In this document: piece after piece, positions 36,192 through 47,963 of the stretch
Position numbering within the stretch: position 1 is the stretch's first letter
Layout: every line of letters starts with the position of its first letter
DNA from: Gemmatimonadaceae bacterium
GTDB taxonomy: Bacteria; Gemmatimonadota; Gemmatimonadetes; Gemmatimonadales; Gemmatimonadaceae
Assembly: GCA_020852815.1 (NCBI GenBank)
Contig: JADZAN010000001.1
Location: 171,077 to 235,076, forward strand
Length of the DNA stretch: 64,000 bases
Direction of reading: 5' to 3'
Notes under the pieces: model-generated
What the model was told of the DNA's origin: nothing
Databases searched by the model: none
What the model saw: only the letters and a program-made list of their open reading frames with translations
Translations under genes and position numbers: made by a program

Positions 36192-37454
36192 CTACCGCCG
36201 CAGCCCGATCGGGAGGGCGTCCGCCTCGCCGCGCCCTTCCGACGAGATGCGCACCAGGATGCCGATGGCGATCCAGCACGCGAGCATGAACGACCCGCCG
36301 TACGAGAAGAACGGGAGCGGGATCCCGGTGATCGGCATGAGGTTGAGCGTCATCCCCACGTTCTCGATCACGTGCACCAGCCAGCTCCCTAACAATCCGA
36401 AGGCCACGAGCGACGAGAACGAGTCGTTGGCCCGCGACGCCACGCGGATCACGCGCAGGAAGAGGAGGAGGAAGAGCGCGAGCGCGACCGACACGCCGAT
36501 GAAGCCCAGCTCCTCGCCCACCACGGCGAAGATGAAGTCGGTGTGCTGCTCGGGAAGGAACGAACCGCGTTTCTGCGTCCCCAGCGTGAACCCCTTCCCC
36601 AGCCACCCTCCCGACCCGATGGCGATCTTGGACTGGATGACGTGGTAGCCCGACGCCTTGGGATCTTCCGACGGATCGAGAAAGACCAGCAGTCGCGCCT
36701 TCTGGTGAGGGGCGAGCTTCTCCCACAGGATGGGCGCCAGCACCCCCATCGCCACATTGGTGACGATGAGTACGACGCCCTCCACGACGTAGGGCTTGTA
36801 CCAGAGCACCACGGCGATGAGGATGAGGAACCAGGCCCCCCACGCCATGGTCTTGTACGACAGGACGAGGGAGATGGCCGGCGATGCCGCCAGCAGGAGC
36901 AGCGGCCCCGAGACCCCCGACCAGAAGAGCATCGCGAAGAAGATCCCCACGAAGACCATCCCGGTGCCGAGGTCGGGCTGCGCCATCACGAGCAACCATG
37001 GCACAAGCACGACGAGCGCCGGTCGCCAGAGCTCGAGGAGCGAACGCGGTGCCTCGCGATTCACCGCCAGCACCTTGGCCAGCATGAGGACGACCGTGAC
37101 CTTGGCCAACTCCGCCGGCTGTCCGAGTCGGACGCCGCCAATCGTGAGCCACCCCTTCATGCTGGCCGCCGTCCCCGCCCCCGATCCAAAGACCAGCGTG
37201 ACGACCAACAGGACGCAGGCGACGATGTACGCCGGCCAGCTCACCCACTCGATCAGTCGCACCGACGCGCGGCTCAGCACCCACGCCGAGACGAGGGCCA
37301 CGGCAAACCAGCCGAGTTGCCGCTTGTACGCCGCCGCTACCGCCGGTTGGATGACGTCGGTTTGCCCCGCCGAGTAGACGATCCCTATCCCGTACGCCGA
37401 CAGGAAGAGCGCGATGATGACGAGCGGGTAGTCGGCAAAGACGCGCTTGATCAA
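36192..37454 (-). CDS. rodA: Rod-shape peptidoglycan glycosyltransferase RodA
   Basis: This SEDS-family polymerase for the lateral wall has about 10 membrane segments over 420 residues. The family motifs are visible as QPDLGTGMVF, FLDPSEDPKASGYHVIQS and the C-terminal GIPLPFFSYGGS. It overlaps its partner transpeptidase gene by 4 bases, and mreBCD lies upstream, so it is RodA rather than FtsW. Confidence 0.95.
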   Translation of the reverse strand: MIKRVFADYPLVIIALFLSAYGIGIVYSAGQTDVIQPAVAAAYKRQLGWFAVALVSAWVLSRASVRLIEWVSWPAYIVACVLLVVTLVFGSGAGTAASMKGWLTIGGVRLGQPAELAKVTVVLMLAKVLAVNREAPRSLLELWRPALVVLVPWLLVMAQPDLGTGMVFVGIFFAMLFWSGVSGPLLLLAASPAISLVLSYKTMAWGAWFLILIAVVLWYKPYVVEGVVLIVTNVAMGVLAPILWEKLAPHQKARLLVFLDPSEDPKASGYHVIQSKIAIGSGGWLGKGFTLGTQKRGSFLPEQHTDFIFAVVGEELGFIGVSVALALFLLLFLRVIRVASRANDSFSSLVAFGLLGSWLVHVIENVGMTLNLMPITGIPLPFFSYGGSFMLACWIAIGILVRISSEGRGEADALPIGLRR

Positions 37455-39223
37455 TTGTCGCCCTCGACGTTTGCCGGCTGGATGGCGGGGCGCTTGAGGT
37501 AGTGCTCGACAACCTTGGACGCGATGCGCGCCGCGGCGTAGCCGTGCTCGCCCTGCCAGAGCATCACTGCCACGACGATCTTCGGGTCGTCCTTCGGCGC
37601 GAAGCCGACAAACCAGGCGTGGTCCTTCTCGGTTTCGTTCTGCGCGGTCCCCGTCTTGCCCGCGAGGATGACCCCCTCGATCTGCGCCGACGCCGCGGTG
37701 CCGCGCCCCGAGACGACGTCTGCCATGGCGTCACGCAGCCCCGCCAGCTGCTTCGCGTCGAGGTCGAGGATGCGCACGCGATCGGGATTGCGCTTGACGA
37801 CCTCCGGGCGTGCCGCCGAGCCATCGGTGGCCAGCGCGGTGTAGAACCGCGCCATGTTGAGGATCGTTTGGGTATTCTCCCCCTGCCCGATGGACAGGTT
37901 GAGCGTCACCGCGTTGCTCCACCCCTTGGCTCCGTAGCGTTTGTTGAAGTAGTCGACGGCGTACGGCCACTGCGGCGTCGTCTCGTTGGGGAGGTCGATT
38001 CCGCTCTTCTCGCGAAAGCGCAGCTTGACCCCGCCCGCCAGCATCTTGGACAGCGTCATCCGCAGCCCCAGCTGGTAGAAGAACACGTCGCACGACTTGG
38101 CGATGGCCTGCGACAGCGTCACCGAGCCGTGCCCCTTCTTGTCCCAGCAGCGGAAGTAGCGGTTGCCGAAGGTGTAGCCCCCGGTGCACGGCTGCGGCAT
38201 GCGCGAGTCGAAGTCGACGAGCCCCTCCTCCATCGCCATTGCCGCCGTGGCCAGCTTGAAGGTCGACGCCGGGGGATAGCGCCCCTGCATTGCCTTGTTG
38301 TACAACGGTCGTCGCGCGTCCTCGGTGAGTTCCTTGTAGTACGCCGACGAGACGCCGCCAATGAAGCGGTTGGGATCGAAGGTCGGGGCGCTGTGGATCG
38401 CCAGCACCTCGCCCGTCTTCGGTTCCAGCGCCACGACGCCCCCCACCAGCGAGTCGCCGAAGTAGGACGCCACGAAGCGCTGCAGGTCGAGGTCGATGTT
38501 GGTCTGCAGCGCCGGCGCCGCTTGCGCCAGGCGGTCGGGGCGCGAGCCGGCCTCGCGCACCACGCGCCCGCGCGCGTCCACCTCCACGAAGCGCGACCCT
38601 TCGGTGCCACGCAGCTCGCGCTCATACTGCTGCTCCAGCCCCGCCCGCCCGATCTGCTGGCCCGACTTGTAGGCCTTGTACTCCGCCGAGTTCAGCTCTG
38701 AATCGTTGATCTCCGCCGTGTAGCCCACGAAAGCGGAGACGATCGGGCCATCCGGATAGCGTCGCTTGGGCGTGGCCTCGATGATGAGGCTGGGGAACTC
38801 GGTCCGGTGCTCCTCGAGCACCGACACCTGGTCGAACGACGCGTCGGCGAGGACGACGGTGGGACGATTGGGATCGCGCCGCAGCCGGCGCACCGCCGAC
38901 TGGATGTCGCCAGGCGCAAGATCGATGATCGTGGCCAGTCGCTCCAGCGTCGCCTGCAGCGAGTCGGCGCTGGGGGCGAGGATCGACACCGAGTAGCCGG
39001 GGACGTTCTCGGCGATGATCTGCCCATGCCGGTCGTAGATCATCCCGCGCGCCGCGGGGATCGGCACTTCGCGCAGGCGGTTCTTCTCCGACGACAACTG
39101 GTACGACGCACTCTCCAGGACCTGGGCGCGGAAGAACCCGGTCGCCAGTGCCACGAGCGACAGCGTGACGAGCACCGCCGCCAACCGGCCACGCCGCTGG
39201 ATGTCGTTCGGATGCAGGCTCAT
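37451..39223 (-). CDS. mrdA: Penicillin-binding protein 2 (transpeptidase)
   Basis: PBP2 cross-links lateral-wall peptidoglycan with RodA. The 590-residue protein has one N-terminal membrane anchor (about residues 13-31) and a dimerisation domain. The transpeptidase domain has Ser320-TFK (SxxK), Ser377-Cys-Asp (SxN position) and KTGTAQ. SCD is the usual PBP2 variant of the second motif. The ATG at 39223 gives a short cytoplasmic tail; an upstream frame is open but unsupported. mreD ends 16 bases before it. Confidence 0.95.
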   Translation of the reverse strand: MSLHPNDIQRRGRLAAVLVTLSLVALATGFFRAQVLESASYQLSSEKNRLREVPIPAARGMIYDRHGQIIAENVPGYSVSILAPSADSLQATLERLATIIDLAPGDIQSAVRRLRRDPNRPTVVLADASFDQVSVLEEHRTEFPSLIIEATPKRRYPDGPIVSAFVGYTAEINDSELNSAEYKAYKSGQQIGRAGLEQQYERELRGTEGSRFVEVDARGRVVREAGSRPDRLAQAAPALQTNIDLDLQRFVASYFGDSLVGGVVALEPKTGEVLAIHSAPTFDPNRFIGGVSSAYYKELTEDARRPLYNKAMQGRYPPASTFKLATAAMAMEEGLVDFDSRMPQPCTGGYTFGNRYFRCWDKKGHGSVTLSQAIAKSCDVFFYQLGLRMTLSKMLAGGVKLRFREKSGIDLPNETTPQWPYAVDYFNKRYGAKGWSNAVTLNLSIGQGENTQTILNMARFYTALATDGSAARPEVVKRNPDRVRILDLDAKQLAGLRDAMADVVSGRGTAASAQIEGVILAGKTGTAQNETEKDHAWFVGFAPKDDPKIVVAVMLWQGEHGYAAARIASKVVEHYLKRPAIQPANVEGDN

Positions 39224-39239
39224 GACTGCCTCGACGCGC

Positions 39240-39722
39240 TCAGGAAGCGGGAGCTTCGAGCATCCCGCGGAACAGGAGGAGGACCACCACACCGGTCACC
39301 GCTGTCATCGCCGCCGCGAGCGGCGACCAGAGCGCGACCTGCGTGGCCATGTCATACACCCCTCCCTGCCGCGCGGCGAGCACGAACAGGACGTCGAACG
39401 CCCACTTGCCCACGAAGAAGAAGAACGCGTGGAGGAAGACGTTGTCCGAGAAGAAGACCGCCTTGAGCCACGAGGCGCTGAAGCCGACGAGCGTCATGGC
39501 GAGCGCCGACGCGCCAAAGGTGGCGGGGGCCAGTGAATCGGCAACCAGGCCGAGAGCGAAGCCGATGAGCGCGGCAACGCCGGGGCGCACGCGCACTGCG
39601 ACGAGCAGGACCGCCACCACGAGGAAGTCGATCGAGACGCGCCAGCCAAGGAGCGGGCGCACGAAGTAGTGCATCGCGACGAGCGCGACGAACAGGAGCG
39701 CGGTTCGGAGTCCTCGCTGCAT
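39240..39722 (-). CDS. mreD: Rod-shape protein MreD
   Basis: MreD is a small integral membrane partner of MreC and RodA. The 160-residue product has five or six membrane segments, typical of the family, with little sequence conservation. The assignment rests on length, topology and position between mreC and PBP2. Its ATG directly abuts the mreC stop with no gap. Confidence 0.9.
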   Translation of the reverse strand: MQRGLRTALLFVALVAMHYFVRPLLGWRVSIDFLVVAVLLVAVRVRPGVAALIGFALGLVADSLAPATFGASALAMTLVGFSASWLKAVFFSDNVFLHAFFFFVGKWAFDVLFVLAARQGGVYDMATQVALWSPLAAAMTAVTGVVVLLLFRGMLEAPAS

Positions 39723-40814
39723 CTAGCGTGGCCCCGGCGCCGGTTCGCGACGTGCCGACGTGTCACTTCGGGCGCGCACCGAATCGCCCCTGGCGCGGGA
39801 CGTGTCCCCCTTGGCACGCAGCGAGTCGCCGGCCAGCGAGTCGTCACGGGCAATCCCCATGACGGCCTTGAGCGAGTCGATCTGGCGCTGGCGATAGGCC
39901 GTGGCGGCGGCCTGCAGGCGCGCCAGCGAGTCGCCGCTGGCGGCGAGGGCGCGCGCCGCCGCCTCGGCGCGCTGCACGCCGATCCACGCGCTGTCGAGCC
40001 CCCCGTCGGCGGTGCGCTGCGGGGCGAGGATCATCACGTTGGAAACGTCGGGGGGATAGACGGCCGGGCGCACGAGGTAGGCGCGGGACCAGACTTCGTT
40101 GGTCTGCTTCAGTTCGTTGAGCACCACGCCGATGGGGATCCCGCGGGGATAGACCCCTCCCAGCCCCGACGTGGTGACGAGCGTGCCGGGCTTGAGTGCG
40201 TCACGGAAGGCCACGCCTCGCATCTCGAGGAGGAAGCGCCCCGGCTCCTCCCCCAGGTGCGGGCGCACGATACCGAAGGCGGAGCCGTCGGCGGCCATGG
40301 CGCTGGCGCGGAAGTCGGGGTGCGTCCAGAGAATCGCCACGCTGCTCCCGGGATCGGCGGTCGTCACCTGCCCCACCAGCCCGGCCGGCGCCACCACGCC
40401 GGCGCGAACCCTGACCCCGGCGTTGCTCCCGCGGGTGAGGAGGAGGGTGTGGTCGTCGCCACTCCCCTGTCCGTGCAGCGCCTCCGCCGCCACGAACCCC
40501 CATTGCAGCTGGCGAGACAGGTGCAACAACCCCCGAAGCTGCTGGTTCTCCTGCTCCAGAGTCCCCAACTCGGCATTGCGCAATGCCAGCGAGTCCAGCT
40601 GCGTCGTCACCGCCTCGCGCTCGGCGAAGGCCGTGCGCCCGCGCTCGGCGCGCTCCTGCAAGGCCAGGAGCGGGGCCACCACCGTGCGGCGGAGCGACGA
40701 GGCAATGGCGTCGCGAATCGGGAGTGGCAGGACCGTGGCAAGCAGGGCCAGGAGGGCGCAGACAGACACCAGTGCCGTATCCGCGCGCGAGCCCGAGCGC
40801 GCAGCGCGTGCCAT
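39723..40814 (-). CDS. mreC: Rod-shape protein MreC with Asp/Ser/Arg-rich tail
   Basis: MreC is a periplasmic scaffold anchored by one N-terminal membrane segment (about residues 13-32). A coiled coil (about 50-95) and the beta-barrel domain with LVTTSGLGGVYPRGIPIG follow. The core ends near residue 275. The remaining 90 residues are predicted helical and then low-complexity, with repeated GDS/RAR units (DSLAGDSLRAKGDTSRARGD). This C-terminal extension is longer than usual and may bind wall or partner proteins. Confidence 0.93.
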   Translation of the reverse strand: MARAARSGSRADTALVSVCALLALLATVLPLPIRDAIASSLRRTVVAPLLALQERAERGRTAFAEREAVTTQLDSLALRNAELGTLEQENQQLRGLLHLSRQLQWGFVAAEALHGQGSGDDHTLLLTRGSNAGVRVRAGVVAPAGLVGQVTTADPGSSVAILWTHPDFRASAMAADGSAFGIVRPHLGEEPGRFLLEMRGVAFRDALKPGTLVTTSGLGGVYPRGIPIGVVLNELKQTNEVWSRAYLVRPAVYPPDVSNVMILAPQRTADGGLDSAWIGVQRAEAAARALAASGDSLARLQAAATAYRQRQIDSLKAVMGIARDDSLAGDSLRAKGDTSRARGDSVRARSDTSARREPAPGPR

Positions 40815-40824
40815 CGCTCGGCTC

Positions 40825-41862
40825 CTACGACGAGAGGACCGACCAGTACTTCTCCTCGTCGTCGAGGATGCGGCCCACGCCGCGCACCACGCACGTCAGC
40901 GGGTCCTCATCGACGTGGATCGGAAGCCCGGTCTCCTGGCTCAGCACGACGTCGAGGCCGCGGATCAGCGCCCCGCCACCCGTCATCACGATCCCGCGGT
41001 CCACGATGTCCGACGACAGTTCCGGCGGCGTGATTTCCAGCGCGCGGCGCACGGCGTCGACAATCTGCTGGATCGGCTCCTGGATCGCCTCCCGGATCTC
41101 CGAGGAGTGGACGCGCACCGTCTTCGGGATGCCGGAAACGAGGTCGCGCCCCTTCACGTCCATCTCGCGCTCGTCGCCCACCGGGGCGGCCGAGCCGATC
41201 TGGATCTTGATCTGCTCCGCGGTGGGCTCACCGATGAGGAGATTGTAGTTCTTGCGCATGAACTGCACGATCGCCGTGTCGAGTTCGTCCCCCGCCGTGC
41301 GGATGGACGTGTCGCTCACGATCCCCGAGAGCGCGATGACGGCGATCTCCGTGGTGCCGCCACCGATGTCGATGACCATGTTGCCGGTCGGTGTCTCGAT
41401 CGGGAGGCCGACGCCGATCGCCGCCGCCATCGGCTCGGCGACCATGAACACCTCCTTCGCCCCCGCGCCTAACGCGGAATCGCGCACGGCGCGCCGCTCG
41501 ACCTCGGTGATCCCCGACGGGACGCACACGATGACGCGCGGCTTGATCTTGAACATCCGGTTCTTGATGATCAGCTCCAGGAAGTAGCGGAGCATCTTCT
41601 CGGTGACGTCGAAGTCGGCGATGACACCGTCCTTCATGGGGCGCACGGCGATGATCCCGTCCGGCGTGCGCCCCAGCATGCGCTTGGCTTCCAAACCCAC
41701 GCCCTTGACCCGCTTGGTCTCGCGATCGATGGCGACGACCGACGGTTCGTTGAGGACGATGCCCTCGCCCTTGACGTACACCAGCGTGTTTGCGGTGCCG
41801 AGGTCTACGGCGATTGCATTGGCGGGAAAGAGCTTACCCGCCGTGAGGGAGGGCCAACGCAT
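40825..41862 (-). CDS. mreB: Rod-shape actin homologue MreB
   Basis: MreB forms membrane-bound filaments guiding the wall-synthesis complex. The 345-residue protein has phosphate loop 1 ([15 protein letters not shown]), [28 protein letters not shown] (phosphate 2) and [12 protein letters not shown] (adenosine site). It is the first gene of mreBCD-mrdA-rodA and has its own upstream region of about 360 bases with a candidate promoter. Confidence 0.97.
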   Translation of the reverse strand: MRWPSLTAGKLFPANAIAVDLGTANTLVYVKGEGIVLNEPSVVAIDRETKRVKGVGLEAKRMLGRTPDGIIAVRPMKDGVIADFDVTEKMLRYFLELIIKNRMFKIKPRVIVCVPSGITEVERRAVRDSALGAGAKEVFMVAEPMAAAIGVGLPIETPTGNMVIDIGGGTTEIAVIALSGIVSDTSIRTAGDELDTAIVQFMRKNYNLLIGEPTAEQIKIQIGSAAPVGDEREMDVKGRDLVSGIPKTVRVHSSEIREAIQEPIQQIVDAVRRALEITPPELSSDIVDRGIVMTGGGALIRGLDVVLSQETGLPIHVDEDPLTCVVRGVGRILDDEEKYWSVLSS

Positions 41863-41929
41863 GTATGTGGAAATCCTGACGCCCCCTCGGGGCGCCGGTA
41901 GTCAGGAGGGGCGACGCGCTCGGGGGGAT

Positions 41930-41958
41930 AAGCTAGCGGTGGACCTGAGGGGGTGCAA
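41930..41958 (-). promoter_or_regulatory. Candidate mreB promoter
   Basis: TTGCAC (41953-41958), 17 bp, TAGCTT (41930-41935) on the minus strand. It leaves a leader of about 60 bases containing a small CGCCCC/GGGGCG hairpin near 41880-41894. Confidence 0.4.
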
Positions 41959-42224
41959 GGCATTGCCATATCACAACCTACGCGGGCGCCCGGACACGGC
42001 GCGGTGGCGCCGGTCCCCTCCGAACGCTCGCCTCCTCGACCGACCATCGGCACGAGCCGCCACCCCACGATCACTCTCGACTGCAATGCGTCGCGCGACC
42101 CACGATTCGCCACTCGTGCTACACAGGCGATGGAGCGCCAACAGGTGCGCTCACGGCGGAAGGCGCGTGCCATCCGTCGCTCGCAGCTCTCGCGTGCTAG
42201 CCCACGCGTGCTCGCCCTCGCCCG
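41959..42224. other. Gene-free stretch between dut and the mreB promoter
   Basis: Between the mreB -35 and the dut stop I see no gene, repeat or clear terminator. Short open frames on both strands show no family resemblance. Confidence 0.6.
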
Positions 42225-42695
42225 CTAGCCCTCGCTTGCGACACCGGTGCTGCCGAACCCACCGCTGCCGCGCGCCGTGTCGTCGAGCGATGTCGCTTCC
42301 TGCAGCAGCGGCGCGTCGAAGCGGGCAAAGATGAGCTGCGCAATGCGATCGCCGCGTGCAATGGTGAACGGTTCGTGCCCCAGGTGCAACACGATGATCT
42401 TGAGTTCCCCGCGGTAGTCTGGATCGATCGTCCCGGGAGTATTGGGCAGGGTGAGCCCGTGTTTGAGCGCCAGCCCCGATCGCGGGCGCACCTGCATCTC
42501 CATTCCCTCCGGCAGGGCGAAGGCGAACCCCGTGGCCACGGCGCGCCTGTCGCCAGGTGCAAGGACGAAGTCCGGCTCGCAGGAGCACACGTCGTACCCC
42601 GCGCTGTGGCTCGTTTGTCTAGCGGGCAATGGCAGGTCGGGGTTGTGCGGCAGGCGCTTGATGCGCACCGTCAGGGGCAACGCGTCAGGGGGCAT
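42225..42695 (-). CDS. dut: dUTP diphosphatase
   Basis: Dut hydrolyses dUTP to dUMP and keeps uracil out of DNA. The 156-residue trimeric-type protein has all five motifs: [37 protein letters not shown] and the C-terminal [10 protein letters not shown] arm. The ATG at 42695 gives the standard length. About 160 bases without clear features separate it from ald upstream. Confidence 0.96.
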   Translation of the reverse strand: MPPDALPLTVRIKRLPHNPDLPLPARQTSHSAGYDVCSCEPDFVLAPGDRRAVATGFAFALPEGMEMQVRPRSGLALKHGLTLPNTPGTIDPDYRGELKIIVLHLGHEPFTIARGDRIAQLIFARFDAPLLQEATSLDDTARGSGGFGSTGVASEG

Positions 42696-42855
42696 GGGAA
42701 CTCGCGGGGATGGCGTCGGGAACGGACCGGGGACGGCAGGGGGAGCAGGTGAACATTCGAGGAGAAACCGCGTCAGGCGCAACGCCCCGGGAACCGAACG
42801 AGGGGCAGGAGCCGAAGCCCCCACCCCTCGCACCGTCCCGGCGTCGCGTGCTCGC

Positions 42856-43974
42856 CTACGACGCCACGAACTGCGACGCCTCGTGGTACTCCAGCCCGAA
42901 GGCCTCGGCAACGCCCTGGTACGTCACCTTGCCATCAAAGGCGTTGAGCCCCTTGAGGAGCGCCGGGTTCTCGCGCAGCGCCTTCTTCCACCCCTTGTTC
43001 GCCAGCTGCAGCGCGTAGGGGAGCGTGGCATTGGTCAGCGCCAGCGTCGACGTCCGCGGGACGCCACCCGGCATGTTCGCCACGCCGTAGTGGATCACGC
43101 CGTCCACGACGTAGGTCGGGTTCTCGTGCGTCGTCGCCTTGATCGTCTCCACGCACCCCCCCTGGTCGATCGCCACGTCGACGATGACGGAGCCGGGGCG
43201 CATGCGCTTGAGGTCCTCGCGGCGAATGAGCTTGGGCGCCTTGGCCCCGGGAATCAATACGCCGCCGACCACCAGGTCGGCCGTCGCGATCTGCTCCAGC
43301 ACGTTGTGACGGTTCGAGTGGATGAGCTGCACGTTGGCCGGCATCACGTCGGACAGGTAGCGCAGCCGCTCCAGCGAGATGTCGAGGATGACGACCTTGG
43401 CCCCCATCCCGGCAGCCATCTTGGCGGCGTTGATCCCCACGATGCCGCCACCCAGGATGACGACCTTGGCCGGCGCCACGCCCGGGACGCCGCCCAGGAG
43501 GACGCCACGCCCGCCGTACAGCTTCTCCAGGTACTTGGCCCCTTCCTGCACCGCCATCCGCCCCGCCACCTCGGACATCGGCGTCAGGAGCGGAAGTTCG
43601 CGGCTCGGCAACTCCACGGTCTCGTAGGCAATGCACGTCGCCCCGGAGGCGAGGTGCGCCTTGGTGAGCTTCTCGTCAGCAGCAAAGTGGAAGTACGTGA
43701 AGATGGTCTGCCCCTTCTTCATGTGCGGCCACTCGCGCTCGATCGGTTCCTTCACCTTCATGATCATGTCGGCCTTGGCCCACGTCGCGGCCGCGTCCGG
43801 GGCGATCTGCGCGCCGACCGACGTGAAGTCGCTGTCGTCGAAGCCGCTCCCTTCGCCGGCCCCCTTCTCGATCAGGACCTGGTGTCCGGCCGCCACCAGC
43901 GCCTCGGCGCCGGCGGGGACGAGGGCAATGCGGTTCTCGTTCGTCTTGATTTCCTTTGGAACGCCAATGAGCAT
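42856..43974 (-). CDS. ald: Alanine dehydrogenase
   Basis: Ald reversibly deaminates alanine to pyruvate with NAD. The 372-residue protein starts [15 protein letters not shown]. It contains [15 protein letters not shown], the Rossmann loop [16 protein letters not shown] and [10 protein letters not shown], all family marks. It lies 30 bases downstream of the M16 peptidase gene. Transcriptional control is not evident. Confidence 0.96.
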   Translation of the reverse strand: MLIGVPKEIKTNENRIALVPAGAEALVAAGHQVLIEKGAGEGSGFDDSDFTSVGAQIAPDAAATWAKADMIMKVKEPIEREWPHMKKGQTIFTYFHFAADEKLTKAHLASGATCIAYETVELPSRELPLLTPMSEVAGRMAVQEGAKYLEKLYGGRGVLLGGVPGVAPAKVVILGGGIVGINAAKMAAGMGAKVVILDISLERLRYLSDVMPANVQLIHSNRHNVLEQIATADLVVGGVLIPGAKAPKLIRREDLKRMRPGSVIVDVAIDQGGCVETIKATTHENPTYVVDGVIHYGVANMPGGVPRTSTLALTNATLPYALQLANKGWKKALRENPALLKGLNAFDGKVTYQGVAEAFGLEYHEASQFVAS

Positions 43975-44004
43975 GGTCGTAAGGCTCGTGTCGATTGGTG
44001 GAAC

Positions 44005-45279
44005 TCAGGCCGCGCCCGGCCCGGGGCCGAGGCTCAGCACGGTTTGCAGGTCGGGCTCGAAGAACGCCGCGGCGATCGCCGTGACCTCCTCGTCCCGAAT
44101 GGCATCGATCTGCGACAGGACATCGTCGATTGGGCGATAGGGCTCGCCATACAGCTCCGTCGCCGCCGCGCGGTACATCCGTGATGACGAACTCTCGAGC
44201 GACAGGGTGACCTGCCCTTTCAGTTGCCCCCGCCCCGCCGCCACTTCCTCGGGGGTGAAGCCCTGCGCCGCGACCGCACGCATCTCGGCACGCACCGCAT
44301 CGATGGCCAATGGCGCGTTCTCGGGCGCCGTGGCCAGGTAGACGCCGTGCGTCCCGCTGTCGGTGTGGTAACTGTGAAAGGAGGACACGGAGTACGCCAG
44401 CCCCATTTCCTCCCGTACGCGTTGGAATAAACGGGAACTCATCCCACCACCCAGCAACGCCGACGCCAGCGAGACGGCGTAGCGTCGCGTGTCGCCGTAG
44501 CGCACCGTCGGGATGCCGAGCACGATCTGCGTCTGCGCCGCGTCGCGCTCGACGTGGCGCACCCCGGGCGGGGCGGCCTGCGGGGGGGGCGGGACGGCCG
44601 GCTCGTCGTCGCCGTGCGGGACGGCTTCCCACCCGGTGTCGCGCAGCGCCGAGAGCAGTCGCTCGTGCTCCACGTTGCCGGCCGCCGCCACCACGATGTG
44701 GCGCGGCTGGTAGCCGCGCGCATGCAGCGCCCGCAACTCGGCCACGCCTAACGACGAGACCGTGTCGCGCGTGCCAAGGATCGAGTAGCCGTACGGGTGG
44801 TCGCCCCACAGCAACTCGTTATGCAGCTCGAACACGAGGTCGTCGGGCGTGTCGTCGACCATGGCGATCTCCTCGAGCACCACCTTGCGCTCCAGTAGGA
44901 GGTCCGCCTCGCGCAGCGTGGGGGCGAAGATCATGTCGCCAATGACATCGGCCGCCTGCAGCAGGTGCTCGTCGAGCACGCGCGCCTGGTAGGACGTGTG
45001 CTCGCGCGCCGTGTAGGCGTCGAGCGACCCACCCAGGTTCTCCAGCGACATCGCGATCTCCTTCGCGCTCCGCCGCCGCGTTCCCTTGAACACCATGTGC
45101 TCGAGCAGGTGCGACACGCCCATCAGCGGTCGTGGCTCGTGCACCGACGCAATGCGAACCCAGGCGCCGATCGAGACCGATCGAACGCCTGGCATGAACT
45201 CCGAGACCACGGTGAGGCCGTTGCCCAGTACGGTGCGCTGGACTCCTGCAACGGCCTCCTTCACGGTGTGTTGTGTCAA
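44005..45279 (-). CDS. M16-family zinc peptidase
   Basis: This 424-residue protein of the processing-peptidase/YmxG type has the inverted zinc motif HLLEH at residues 57-61, with the third ligand Glu expected near LLERKVVLEEIAMVDD. No signal peptide is seen, which fits the cytoplasmic YmxG group often found beside pnp. It starts with TTG at 45279, 12 bases after the pnp stop. The substrate is unknown. Confidence 0.92.
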   Translation of the reverse strand: MTQHTVKEAVAGVQRTVLGNGLTVVSEFMPGVRSVSIGAWVRIASVHEPRPLMGVSHLLEHMVFKGTRRRSAKEIAMSLENLGGSLDAYTAREHTSYQARVLDEHLLQAADVIGDMIFAPTLREADLLLERKVVLEEIAMVDDTPDDLVFELHNELLWGDHPYGYSILGTRDTVSSLGVAELRALHARGYQPRHIVVAAAGNVEHERLLSALRDTGWEAVPHGDDEPAVPPPPQAAPPGVRHVERDAAQTQIVLGIPTVRYGDTRRYAVSLASALLGGGMSSRLFQRVREEMGLAYSVSSFHSYHTDSGTHGVYLATAPENAPLAIDAVRAEMRAVAAQGFTPEEVAAGRGQLKGQVTLSLESSSSRMYRAAATELYGEPYRPIDDVLSQIDAIRDEEVTAIAAAFFEPDLQTVLSLGPGPGAA

Positions 45280-45291
45280 GCGCGCTCCCGC

Positions 45292-47523
<2,232 letters not shown>

Positions 47524-47554
47524 GAGGATGACTGGGTCTCGTTAGAACACAAAA

Positions 47555-47583
47555 CGCGCGGGCCCCGACGGGGCGACCGCGCG
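47555..47583 (-). terminator. Hairpin with U-run between rpsO and pnp
   Basis: On the minus strand CGCGCGG...CCGCGCG with an inner GCCCC/GGGGC stem and a two-base bulge is followed by UUUUGUGUU. It looks like an intrinsic terminator, or an RNase III-type processing hairpin as known between rpsO and pnp in other bacteria. Confidence 0.75.
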
Positions 47584-47605
47584 ATTGCGTGATGAGCGAC
47601 GTGTA

Positions 47606-47866
47606 CTAGTGGCGGAGTCCGAGCTCACCGAGGACCTTCCGGTACCCCTCGACGTCGCTGCGCTTGAGGTACTCGAGCAACCGGCGGCGCTTGCCGACGA
47701 GCTTCAGCATGCCGCGCTTGCTGTGATGGTCCTTCTTGTGGCGCTTGAAATGGTCGTTGAGGTAGTTGATGCGTTCCGTCAGCACCGCTACCTGCAGGCG
47801 CGTAGAGCCAGTATCGCTTTCGCTGGCCTGGTACTTCGCGATCGTCGCTGCTTTTTCGAAAGCCAT
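47606..47866 (-). CDS. rpsO: 30S ribosomal protein S15
   Basis: S15 binds 16S rRNA helices 20-22 and nucleates the platform. The 86-residue protein shows [35 protein letters not shown] and the closing [10 protein letters not shown]. The ATG at 47866 gives the conserved MAFEKAAT start; the open frame further upstream is not coding. It has its own promoter and a downstream hairpin before pnp. Confidence 0.97.
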   Translation of the reverse strand: MAFEKAATIAKYQASESDTGSTRLQVAVLTERINYLNDHFKRHKKDHHSKRGMLKLVGKRRRLLEYLKRSDVEGYRKVLGELGLRH

Positions 47867-47922
47867 GTGATATATTCCGTACGCGGTCCAACGCTCGTGC
47901 GCTAAGTCCTTTGGAGACACGC

Positions 47923-47951
47923 AACTTACTCGAAGCGCCCATCACTGTAAA
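47923..47951 (-). promoter_or_regulatory. Candidate rpsO promoter
   Basis: TTTACA (47946-47951), 17 bp, TAAGTT (47923-47928) on the minus strand, giving a leader of about 50 bases. It shares the divergent space with the kinase gene. Confidence 0.55.
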
Positions 47952-47963
47952 GGCGTCCCCTTA

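Noticed and set aside
35254..37512. A 752-codon minus-strand frame suggesting an AccD fusion
   Set aside because: The first 465 codons are the out-of-frame shadow of rodA. AccD has a normal start at 36117.
41953..42228. Plus-strand open frame beside mreB
   Set aside because: The composition is that of non-coding sequence, with no homology visible and an overlap with the mreB promoter.
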